A stretch of DNA of 13,953 bases from Parafannyhessea sp902761955 (GTDB lineage Bacteria; Actinomycetota; Coriobacteriia; Coriobacteriales; Atopobiaceae). Location of the stretch: the NCBI GenBank assembly GCA_902761955.1, contig CACWMM010000071.1, positions 1 to 13,953 on the forward strand, in the 5' to 3' direction. The translations under genes and the position numbers were made by a program. The notes beneath the pieces are model-generated. The model searched no databases, was not told the DNA's origin, and saw only the letters and a program-made list of their open reading frames with translations. Below are positions 7,170 to 13,355 of the stretch, piece by piece. Every line of letters begins with the position of its first letter. Position 1 is the first letter of the stretch.

Positions 7170-7195
7170 CGGCCCGCTTGCGGGCCGCGATTTTA
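7170..7195 (+). terminator. Terminator- or attenuator-like hairpin upstream of the 7253 gene
   Basis: CGGCCCGC (7170-7177), TT and GCGGGCCG (7180-7187) form a perfect palindrome, followed on the plus strand by CGATTTTA. With only a two-base centre the stem must open slightly to form a loop. It could end transcripts coming from the left or attenuate a leader; the T-run is short. Confidence 0.4.
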
Positions 7196-7217
7196 CGACC
7201 CCCTTCGCATCTACAAT
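7191..7217 (+). promoter_or_regulatory. Putative promoter of the 7253 gene
   Basis: TACAAT at 7212-7217 is a good -10 match (TATAAT, one mismatch). TTTTAC at 7191-7196 is a weak -35, 15 bp upstream. It is the most promoter-like site before the strong AAAGGAGG at 7238-7245. Confidence 0.4.
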
Positions 7218-7252
7218 CGAGCCGTGAGCGCAAAACGAAAGGAGGGCCCGGG

Positions 7253-7615
7253 ATGGGTGAGTGGGTTCACCAGGATCAGATAGACGAGACCGTTGGCTGG
7301 TTCGTAAGGACGGCGCTGCCGGACGCGAAGCTGGGGTGGGAGGACCTGCCCTGGTCTGTCGACGAGATGGGCCGGACCGACGACCACGGCCGCTGGTGGA
7401 CGATCGCGGTGGACATCCCGACGTCTGTCGAGGGGATGGATTGCTGGCTGTCGTTCCGGGTCGTGGAGCCCGGCGGCGAGATTCGGGAGCCCTTCGTCAG
7501 GGGCGTCCATGCTGTCAGGTCGGGTAGGGGAGAGCACGAGTTCGACACCTACGTTTGGGACGATGGCGAGGGGATGTGGGTAATCCCGCCGGACGACGAT
7601 GAAGACGATGAGTGA
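7253..7615 (+). CDS. Small acidic protein of unknown function
   Basis: The product is 120 aa, starting MGEWVHQDQIDETVGW. AAAGGAGG seven bases upstream of ATG 7253-7255 is the strongest ribosome-binding site in the window and fixes the start; the frame is open further upstream but only across the hairpin-rich spacer. The protein is tryptophan-rich (GWEDLPWSVDEMG, RWWTIAVDIP, CWLSFRVVEPGG) and ends in the acidic run DDDEDDE. There is no signal peptide or membrane segment, and I recognise no family. It lies 119 bp upstream of the two-gene unit at 7735-9944 in the same direction and could be co-transcribed. Such acidic proteins sometimes act as DNA mimics or antirestriction factors, but nothing specific here shows that. 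Confidence 0.75.
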   Translation: MGEWVHQDQIDETVGWFVRTALPDAKLGWEDLPWSVDEMGRTDDHGRWWTIAVDIPTSVEGMDCWLSFRVVEPGGEIREPFVRGVHAVRSGRGEHEFDTYVWDDGEGMWVIPPDDDEDDE

Positions 7616-7672
7616 GTACACGATTCGGGACGGTAGAACAGACAAGACAGAGCCTCTGGCAGCTTCGACGAG

Positions 7673-7699
7673 TTTCGTGTCTCCTCTGCGGATTATCAT
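7673..7699 (+). promoter_or_regulatory. Possible promoter of the 7735-9944 operon
   Basis: TATCAT at 7694-7699 is a fair -10 in a locally AT-richer spacer, with TTTCGT (7673-7678) as a poor -35 at 15-bp spacing. This spacer lacks the large palindromes seen before the other genes. Confidence 0.25.
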
Positions 7700-7734
7700 T
7701 AGGATGTGGTGTTGCAAATATGGGAAGGCCTCAC

Positions 7735-8460
7735 ATGCCTCTGAAGAAGAAACTCATCATCGTCAGCGACGACGATACCAAGAAGTACGCTACCTACCTC
7801 ATGCAGCTCATCAGCAGCAAGGATGACTGCGAAGAGATCGTGGGAATCAAGGATGGCAGCGTGGATGCCACGATTTGGAGTGAGAAGCAGTATCTGGACA
7901 GCCTCGGGACTCTCACCACATCGACCTACGTCCTCTTCGTGGGCAACGGCAAGGCAGCAAAGCTGGCTAGGGAGAACATGCAGCACGAGTTCGACGAGCT
8001 CGGCATGCACTATGGGTGGCTTGGGACCCAGGGATGCATGTACGTCGATGATGCCAGCCTCAACCGGGACAACTACCCGGAGTTCGAAGCCCTATGCGAT
8101 AAGTACGGGAAGGAGTTCGGAGGTGCCATCGCCCTTCTAGAGAGCAAAACGGCGGACGATGATGAGGCCCAAGCGGCAGCTTCTCCAGCCGCAGAGGTCA
8201 TCGTCGAGCCCGTTCCTGACGACCAAGCCGAAGAGGCGGACGAGCCAAACGCAGAGCACAAGGGCCTTGTACGTGTCGATCCGGGCGCCTTTGCACGCAA
8301 GGCGATTGCTCCGTTCAAGGCTGTAGCGCGCGTCGCAGACAGGGCTACCGTGCGCGTAGGCGCGCTCGTCTCGAGCAGGGAAGCCCGCGACAGGCAGTAC
8401 ACCGTCCTTGCTCTTGTCATGTACCGAGACGGGCTGTCCCGATTCCTTGGCGAGAAATGA
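7735..8460 (+). CDS. Uncharacterised protein with Rossmann/TIR-like N-terminus, first gene of a coupled pair
   Basis: The 241-aa product begins MPLKKKLIIVSDDDTKKYAT, a beta-strand then helix as in Rossmann-like or TIR-like folds. A second strand, TYVLFVGNGKAAK (64-76), and a short block MHYGWLGTQGCMYVDD (91-106) follow. Residues about 140-175 are an acidic, alanine-rich flexible linker, and the C-terminus (SREARDRQYTVLALVMYRDG) is a helix that may contact the partner. GGAAGG six bases before ATG 7735 supports this start over a GTG at 7612 or the ATG at 7720. The stop overlaps the next start as ATGA, so the two are translationally coupled. From memory, similar two-gene pairs occur uncharacterised in gut Firmicutes; I could not check this. 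Function unknown; a sensor or regulator of the next gene is a guess. Confidence 0.8.
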   Translation: MPLKKKLIIVSDDDTKKYATYLMQLISSKDDCEEIVGIKDGSVDATIWSEKQYLDSLGTLTTSTYVLFVGNGKAAKLARENMQHEFDELGMHYGWLGTQGCMYVDDASLNRDNYPEFEALCDKYGKEFGGAIALLESKTADDDEAQAAASPAAEVIVEPVPDDQAEEADEPNAEHKGLVRVDPGAFARKAIAPFKAVARVADRATVRVGALVSSREARDRQYTVLALVMYRDGLSRFLGEK

Positions 8461-9944
8461 TGGAAGGCCTTAGGGAGGGGTACGAGTTCTACTCGCGGCA
8501 GGCGGGAATTGCCCATGCCGTCATCGACTCGGAGCAGTGGATAGATGCCATTGATGAGGCCATAGAGGCCTTCGTCGAAGATATGGCGAGTTTCGAGGGA
8601 AACGCCAAGAAGGCCGAGATACTTGCCGGTGACGTCGCCGAGTTCTGGCATGCCGATACGTTCAACATCGATGCGGCGATTCACAGGTCATCGGGCCCAA
8701 GGGCCGAGGTCCCGCGCTCCACGGGCTTCGGGACTCCTGATGTGGTGATTGGCGATAGGCAGTACCAGCTCAAGTACTACGCTAATGCCGACGCGAGCGT
8801 CAGGGCCCAGTCGGTGACGTTCGGGCAGGAGGCCCATCAGGGAAGCCCCTCGGCACAGGCACTGCTCGATGCCGGTTTGGTGGGGGAGAACGACCCAGTA
8901 TATGGGGAAATGAGCCGCCTCGTCCCGTCCGACCAAGTCGAGGAGGCGCGAAGGGTCGCCAACAGGAGGATCGCAACAGAGGCGGCCAGGCGCTTGGACC
9001 AAGTCGAGCGGTATCGGAGCACGCGCGACCGCCTAACAGGCAACGTCGAGGACGACCAGGGCAACTCCTCCATGGACCTTTCACGCAAGGACGCAAACCG
9101 CCTGGCGAGGGAGGCGAAGGCAGGCGAGCTAGACCTTGAGGGATGGGGGCTGACGACGGAGCAGCTCGTCCAGCTCGAGGACGTCATGAGGCAGGCGGCA
9201 AAGGCGGGGCTCACTGCGGCCGCTCTCGCAGCCGTGCTCGAGGCGGTCCCAGCAGTAATCGCTGCTGCGCAGCACCTCTTGGAAGAAGGCGAGCTCGACC
9301 TTGACGACATCGGCGGGGTGGCGTCTTCGGCGGCCTCGGGTGGAGCGAGGGGCTTTATCGTCGGTGCGACAACAGCCGCGATAACCGATGCCGCGAAGAT
9401 GGGCATTCTCGGAGAGGTGGCAGGGGACCTCGATCCCACCGTCGTCGGCACGGTAGCGGTTGTAGCGTTCAACACCCTGAGAAACTCGGTGCGCGTTGCC
9501 CGGGGCAAGATGAAGAGGGCTGAGCTGGTCTCCACGCTGGGGAGGGACGCCTTCGTGGCGACGTGCTCCCTTGTCGGTGGGGGTATTGGCCAGAGCCACA
9601 TACAGATTCCCGTCGTCGGCTACCTCATCGGCAGCTTTGTCGGCTCGACGGTTGGCGGCTTGTCATGGGAGCTTGGGGAGCAAGCGACTCTGGCGGTGTG
9701 CGTCGAAAGCGGGCTGACTCTATTCGGCCTCGTCGATCAGGACTACGAGGTGCCGGAAGATTTGATCCGTCAGATAGGCGCGGAGACGTTTGACTACGAG
9801 AGGTTCGAACCGGAGGCCTTCGAGCCCGAGGCTTTAGGTGCCGAGCGCTTCGAGCCAGAGGCACTCGCTCCAGAACGCTTCGGTGTCACCCAACTGCGCA
9901 GGGGCGTGTTTGGCGTCGCGAGGGTCGGCTACTCTATCGGCTGA
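8457..9944 (+). CDS. Large protein with PD-(D/E)XK-like N-terminal motif and glycine-rich membrane-type region, second gene of the pair
   Basis: The product is 495 aa. An N-terminal helical segment leads to AEFWHADTFN (61-70), then GTPDVVIGDRQYQLKYY (92-108). E62, D95, Q104 and K106 are arranged like the E...D...(E/Q)xK core of Mrr-type nucleases, so a nuclease or DNA-binding role is possible. A polar helical region (110-245) follows. Hydrophobic stretches lie at about 251-271, 286-312, 329-340 and 365-405; the last is glycine-rich (SLVGGGIG, VVGYLIGSFVGSTVGGL) and zipper-like, suggesting membrane insertion or oligomerisation. The tail repeats FEPEA (449-475) and ends LRRGVFGVARVGYSIG. The start overlaps the previous stop (ATGA); ATG 8460 is equally possible. 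The gene converges on the next one with a 16-bp overlap. Function unknown. Confidence 0.82.
   Translation: MMEGLREGYEFYSRQAGIAHAVIDSEQWIDAIDEAIEAFVEDMASFEGNAKKAEILAGDVAEFWHADTFNIDAAIHRSSGPRAEVPRSTGFGTPDVVIGDRQYQLKYYANADASVRAQSVTFGQEAHQGSPSAQALLDAGLVGENDPVYGEMSRLVPSDQVEEARRVANRRIATEAARRLDQVERYRSTRDRLTGNVEDDQGNSSMDLSRKDANRLAREAKAGELDLEGWGLTTEQLVQLEDVMRQAAKAGLTAAALAAVLEAVPAVIAAAQHLLEEGELDLDDIGGVASSAASGGARGFIVGATTAAITDAAKMGILGEVAGDLDPTVVGTVAVVAFNTLRNSVRVARGKMKRAELVSTLGRDAFVATCSLVGGGIGQSHIQIPVVGYLIGSFVGSTVGGLSWELGEQATLAVCVESGLTLFGLVDQDYEVPEDLIRQIGAETFDYERFEPEAFEPEALGAERFEPEALAPERFGVTQLRRGVFGVARVGYSIG
9801..9881 (+). repeat. FEPEA peptide repeat near the C-terminus of the 8457 gene
   Basis: Residues 449-475 contain RFEPEA, FEPEAL, ERFEPEAL and APERF, roughly five-residue units alternating an aromatic residue with acidic residues. 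The DNA copies are diverged at the third base, so this is a conserved protein feature rather than a recent DNA duplication. Confidence 0.8.
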
Positions 9945-11176
9945 GAACTGTTTCCAAGAAGAATCGATCGGAATGACTCGAGCGTGGGGGAGGGGTCACC
10001 GACCGGCTCCATGAAGAAGGCGTTCGCCTCGATTCCTCGGGTTTCATAGGGAATCTGGCATTTCCTCTCGGGAGCAGATCCGTCGGGAGTTCGTTCGTCT
10101 CCGAATATGACGTCGCTCGCATGCGTGACCGGGTCGGCCCAGTCGGCCTTGCCGCGCACCCATGCCGCCTCGTCGTGTTCGCCTGCCTTTTCGAGAGCCT
10201 CGGCGTACCTCCTCAGGCTCTCGGCGCGGTCGTGGGCGGCTGCCAGTCCGAGGGCCTGCTCGTAGTGGTCAGCCTCCCTATTGAACCCCTTGCGTCGCTC
10301 GTTCTCGGCCGCAATCGACGCCTGCTTGGACGCGTAGCGCGCCCGCGTCCCGACGATGGCGTCGAGCGCCGCCTGCCTGCTTCTGGCCGTCTGCACGGCA
10401 TTGAGGCAGAGGGTGACGAATGCCATCGGGACGTCTTGCTCGAGCGTCTTCTTCCGGTAGTCCTTGTAGACGGTCGTGCCGACGTACATCGTGAGCAGGC
10501 CGTTGTAGGTGCGGCTGGGCGTCTGGCCCTTGCGGTACTTGCCGCGGTGCTCGGAGAAGGAGACGTGGGCCCTCTCGCCGAAGAGGTCGAATCCGCTCTC
10601 GTCGTAGGAGCCCCCGAGCTTCTCGGCGGCCCGGCCCATTGCTTCCAGGATCGAGCACATTCTCGCGACGGAGCTCGGAGAGGCGTCCCACCAGAGGCAT
10701 CTGTAGGTTGTCTCGTTCTCGGATAGCCACCTTTCCAGCGTCCGCTTGCTCCTGCAGGCGTCGCGCTGCCATCGGAGGTGCGGCCTGAGCCTTGCGTTCG
10801 GGTCGATGACGATGGATTTCGCTGTCGTGACGATGAGGTTGGTGGCACCCTCGCCCAGCACGCCGTCTATGACCTCGGCAGGGTCTTCTCCCTTGGTCTT
10901 TCTGGCATCGATGGCGTCCTCGGCCGTGCCCGTGGTCCCCTGGGGTCCTGGCCTGTGGTCGGTGAGGGGAGGCCTCTTGGGGTGCATCCCCGCCGCCACT
11001 TTCATCCAGTGGCCCTCGTCGGGGATGGGGATGCCCCTGTTCGCGCAGCTCTTCCATATCGAGTCCGTTGACACGTGCATCCGCTCTGCGAGGATCTCTG
11101 CGGGCACACTCCAGATGAAGTCGTAGAGCATCCGGCGGTCGATCTGCGCCAGCACGTCGAGCTCGGTCATGGGCAT
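9929..11176 (-). CDS. HTH-domain protein of unknown function
   Basis: The 415-aa protein opens with LYDFIWSVPAEILAERMHV and then STDSIWKSCANRGIPIP, DEGHWMKVAAGM (18-64). This is the helix-turn-helix pattern of proteins with a W.-.P...LA...-VS...--K.C....IP-P..G-W signature, so DNA binding is likely. The middle (130-250, with RPHLRW, YRCLWWDASPSS, GLLTMYVGTTVYKDY) is unfamiliar. Residues 255-342 are charged and helical and may form a coiled coil. AGGAGG five bases before the ATG at 11174-11176 supports the start. The 51-aa gene upstream (11239-11394) lies 62 bp away on the same strand. Its last 16 bp overlap the end of the 8457 gene, so the two transcripts are antisense at their ends. It could regulate the element, but this is not shown. 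Confidence 0.8.
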   Translation of the reverse strand: MPMTELDVLAQIDRRMLYDFIWSVPAEILAERMHVSTDSIWKSCANRGIPIPDEGHWMKVAAGMHPKRPPLTDHRPGPQGTTGTAEDAIDARKTKGEDPAEVIDGVLGEGATNLIVTTAKSIVIDPNARLRPHLRWQRDACRSKRTLERWLSENETTYRCLWWDASPSSVARMCSILEAMGRAAEKLGGSYDESGFDLFGERAHVSFSEHRGKYRKGQTPSRTYNGLLTMYVGTTVYKDYRKKTLEQDVPMAFVTLCLNAVQTARSRQAALDAIVGTRARYASKQASIAAENERRKGFNREADHYEQALGLAAAHDRAESLRRYAEALEKAGEHDEAAWVRGKADWADPVTHASDVIFGDERTPDGSAPERKCQIPYETRGIEANAFFMEPVGDPSPTLESFRSILLGNSSQPIE

Positions 11177-11238
11177 GGTGGCCTCCTGTGGCGTCGATGG
11201 TTACGACCATTGTGCGCCAAGGGCCTGGCGAGCCTGTC

Positions 11239-11394
11239 CTAGTCTTCCTTGACGTCCGAACATGCCTCATCTTTCTGGACGCGCTCGACCCATTCGGCGA
11301 CCTCGTCCACGAAGGACATGCCCGATACCCAGCTTGCCCCGATTCCGTCGTAGAGGGCGTCCAGCATCTCAGCGACCGTCATCGTGTTCTCCAT
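11239..11394 (-). CDS. Small 51-aa protein upstream of the HTH gene
   Basis: The minus-strand frame from ATG 11392-11394 to TAG 11239-11241 encodes 51 residues, starting MENTMTVAEMLDALYDGIGA and including SFVDEVAEWVERVQKD. GGGAAGGAG lies four bases upstream. The motif AAGGAGTCGC occurs twice in tandem just before the start (minus strand, about 11395-11417). The composition is normal for a small cytoplasmic protein: acidic, helical, no membrane segment. It precedes the 415-aa HTH protein by 62 bp and may form an operon with it. No family recognised. Support rests on the ribosome-binding site, the open frame and the gene order. Confidence 0.6.
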   Translation of the reverse strand: MENTMTVAEMLDALYDGIGASWVSGMSFVDEVAEWVERVQKDEACSDVKED

Positions 11395-11489
11395 GCGACT
11401 CCTTCCCGCGACTCCTTTTTGCGGGAATCATCGCACTCCGCGGCGACATCATTACCTTAACTAGGGACGGGTGGGTGGGCCTATCCTAG

Positions 11490-11504
11490 CCGCGCAACGC
11501 GCGG
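11490..11504. repeat. Small hairpin in the 11395-11671 gap
   Basis: CCGCGC (11490-11495) and GCGCGG (11499-11504) pair around AAC. It belongs to a 277-bp gene-free, palindrome-rich stretch between the PcfJ-like gene and the 51-aa gene. Confidence 0.55.
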
Positions 11505-11540
11505 ACAAACCTACCCGCCGCCGCGCCCATGGCGAGCCCC

Positions 11541-11598
11541 CCACGAGCCATGCGGCGGCGGTGCGCGCAGGGGCATGGCCTGCGCGCCGCCCTCGTGG
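11541..11598. repeat. Long two-part palindrome
   Basis: Outer arms CCACGAG (11541-11547) and CTCGTGG (11592-11598) and inner arms GCGCGCAGG (11563-11571) and CCTGCGCGC (11579-11587) are perfect, with a 7-base loop. GGCG and CGCC between them add further pairing. No gene crosses it. Confidence 0.8.
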
Positions 11599-11623
11599 CT
11601 CCGTCTCCACGAAACCTGCACTT

Positions 11624-11647
11624 GGGGAGGGGTGTTCGCCCCTCCCT
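11624..11647 (-). terminator. Hairpin downstream of the PcfJ-like gene
   Basis: GGGAGGGG (11625-11632) pairs perfectly with CCCCTCCC (11639-11646) around TGTTCG, with one extra G-U pair outside. It starts 25 bp after the minus-strand stop at 11672, where a terminator is expected, but no T-run follows on that strand, so termination is only inferred. Confidence 0.45.
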
Positions 11648-11671
11648 CTGTGCTGCGTTGCTTGTCTCGCG

Positions 11672-13051
11672 CTACGCTCCCAGCGCGCGCATCCTCCCTC
11701 CCGTCGGCATGCGGTAGCCTACGGCCTCGCACCAGTCGGAGAGGAAGCGGCGCTGTGCTGCGGTCACCTGCCTGTTGTGGCTCTGGAACGCCTGACGGAC
11801 GGTGCCGCCCCTCACCTCGACGGTCACGAGCGGCCTGTCGGGGTCGCATGTCCTGCGCATGAGCCAGAGGTCGGTCTGGCCGCTGGCGTACTTGTCGATG
11901 AACCCGGCCACGCAGTTGTGCTGCGCGTTGGCCTCGTCGAGGATCTCGCGTACGGTGGCGGCGGGGCGGATTACGTAGCCGTCCGACTCGAAGCCGTTGC
12001 CGTCCAGCTCGGCTGCGCGCCTCGCCACGGCGGCGTCGCTGGCCTCGTGGCGGCGCATCTCGCGCTCGCGCTCCAGCTCCGTAAGGAGCGCTGCGGGGTC
12101 TGCGGGGTACCTGTCCTCCACGCCACCCCTGACCCTCTGCTGCAAGTCGAGCGCGTCCGCCCACAGTTGGATGTTGTATGAGCGCGTGCGGCGGCGCTGG
12201 GCGGGCATGTCTAGGAGAGACAAAGCGTACTCGCATGCGCGGCGCGGCTCGATGCCGATGCCACGCCACTCGAAGGTGCGCAGCGCGCACGCGAGCCTCG
12301 GCAGGAAGTCGGCGGTGCCTCCCCTCGGGTGCTCGGCGCTCTTGTCAAGGTACCCGCGCAGGAGGTCGCGCGTCACGTCGCGCCCGAGGGACTCCACGAA
12401 CTGCGAGACGTAGAGCCTGTCTCGGAAGCACTCGGCGGTGGCCTCGTCGCGTCCCTCGCCGTAGAAGCCCGTGAGGCGGAGCGCCGCGCTGAGTGCCTCG
12501 CGGCAGTGGCTGTGCCCCATGGTCGGCTCCACGAGCCTCCACACGAGGTTGGCGTGCTCCCACGAGCCGCTCAGGCTCCACTTGGCGTTGGCGCCCATGC
12601 GGGACGCCGCCCACGCCTCCACGCGCACCATGTCCCGCTTGCACATCTCGCGGAAGTCCCCGCAGCCGAGCATGGCTACGAGGGCGGCACGCCCCTTCGC
12701 GTCGTAGTCCTGAAGTGGCTGGCGGCTCCATGGTGGGGTGAGGGCATCACCCGTCGCCCCCTTGCAGAAGGTGCCGAGCCTCGCGGTGGTGAGCTGGTGA
12801 CGGCTCCCCGTGCGCTCGTCGGTGACGTAGTACTGCCCCTGCGTCACGAGCAGCACGAGCATCTGCGAGCGGTTGCCGCACCTGCGGCGAAACGCGCAGT
12901 CGGCGCCGTCCATGAGCACGCGCTCGAACTCGGGAGCGGGCTGCTCGCGCTTGGTCTTGGGCGCCTCCTGCTCGATGTCCCCGTGGACGATGAGGCTGCG
13001 CACGTCCACCTTCTCTTCGATGCCGAGGTTCAGAGTGAGCTGGGTCTGCAT
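11672..13051 (-). CDS. PcfJ-like protein of a conjugative or mobilisable element
   Basis: The 459-aa product has a C-terminal PcfJ-like domain (about 358-441): DGYVIRPAATVREILDEA, then HNCVAGFIDKYASGQTDLW (378-396), LVTVEVRGGTVRQAF (408-422) and SHNRQVT (424-430), ending SDWCEAVGY. PcfJ is named for the Enterococcus plasmid pCF10 and is common on plasmids and integrative conjugative elements; its molecular role is not well settled. The N-terminal 350 residues are less conserved, with a cysteine/arginine cluster (DCAFRRRCGNRSQM, 51-64) that might bind nucleic acid. GGGAG seven bases upstream of the ATG at 13049-13051 supports the start. An 18-bp inverted repeat lies directly upstream and a hairpin directly downstream. 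It is the clearest sign that the window is part of a mobile element. Confidence 0.8.
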   Translation of the reverse strand: MQTQLTLNLGIEEKVDVRSLIVHGDIEQEAPKTKREQPAPEFERVLMDGADCAFRRRCGNRSQMLVLLVTQGQYYVTDERTGSRHQLTTARLGTFCKGATGDALTPPWSRQPLQDYDAKGRAALVAMLGCGDFREMCKRDMVRVEAWAASRMGANAKWSLSGSWEHANLVWRLVEPTMGHSHCREALSAALRLTGFYGEGRDEATAECFRDRLYVSQFVESLGRDVTRDLLRGYLDKSAEHPRGGTADFLPRLACALRTFEWRGIGIEPRRACEYALSLLDMPAQRRRTRSYNIQLWADALDLQQRVRGGVEDRYPADPAALLTELEREREMRRHEASDAAVARRAAELDGNGFESDGYVIRPAATVREILDEANAQHNCVAGFIDKYASGQTDLWLMRRTCDPDRPLVTVEVRGGTVRQAFQSHNRQVTAAQRRFLSDWCEAVGYRMPTGGRMRALGA

Positions 13052-13080
13052 GTCTTGTCTCCCGTCTGGTCAGGCGGGGG

Positions 13081-13228
13081 AATCCCCTTCGGTCCCCCTG
13101 GGGGCGGGCCATGCAAGGCGGAGGGACACGGGTGGGACGGGCAGTCCCTCCGCCGTTACCGGGAGCGGGATGTGGGAGGGGCCCGCGACGGTGTGCGAGG
13201 CTTGCCCGCTGGGGGACCGAAGGGGATT
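13081..13228. repeat. Perfect 18-bp inverted repeat upstream of the PcfJ-like gene
   Basis: AATCCCCTTCGGTCCCCC (13081-13098) is exactly complementary to 13211-13228, enclosing 112 bases. It occupies the 304-bp gene-free stretch 13052-13355 together with the hairpin at 13117-13154. A nicking site, replication origin, recombinase site or regulatory cruciform are all possible; I see no iterons or DnaA boxes. Confidence 0.9.
13117..13154. repeat. Inner 11-bp hairpin nested in the 18-bp inverted repeat
   Basis: GGCGGAGGGAC (13117-13127) pairs perfectly with GTCCCTCCGCC (13144-13154) around a 16-base loop. The loop holds GGGAC, which could pair with the GTCCC of the right arm instead. Confidence 0.8.
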
Positions 13229-13290
13229 GGAGGTGTTTGGGTGGGGTGACGGGGCGCCGATCATCGCTCGGCGGGGCGTCGCGGTCACGA

Positions 13291-13324
13291 AAGGTGCCCG
13301 TTAGCTTTAGCCAACGAGCACCTT
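13291..13324 (-). terminator. Hairpin downstream of the DUF1998 gene
   Basis: Arms 13291-13305 and 13310-13324 pair over 15 positions with two mismatches around the loop TTTA. On the minus strand the stem ends CACCTT followed by TCGTG, a weak T-tract, 31 bp after the stop at 13356. A factor-assisted or weak intrinsic terminator is likely. Confidence 0.45.
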
Positions 13325-13355
13325 GTTTCTGTCCAGTTCATAAGAATGGGCTAGA

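Noticed and set aside
6788..7252. Upstream extension of the 7253 gene frame
   Set aside because: The extension is arginine/proline-rich and runs through palindromes and antisense to the YraN-like start; AAAGGAGG clearly marks ATG 7253.
7612..7734. GTG start giving a 282-aa form of the 7735 gene
   Set aside because: The extra residues look unstructured, while GGAAGG with correct spacing precedes ATG 7735.
10278..11270. Arginine/histidine-rich 330-codon minus-strand frame
   Set aside because: It is an off-frame shadow of the HTH gene, which has the better ribosome-binding site and a recognisable HTH.
12329..13249. 306-codon plus-strand frame opposite the PcfJ-like gene
   Set aside because: It is antisense to a recognisable PcfJ-type protein and crosses the 18-bp inverted repeat.
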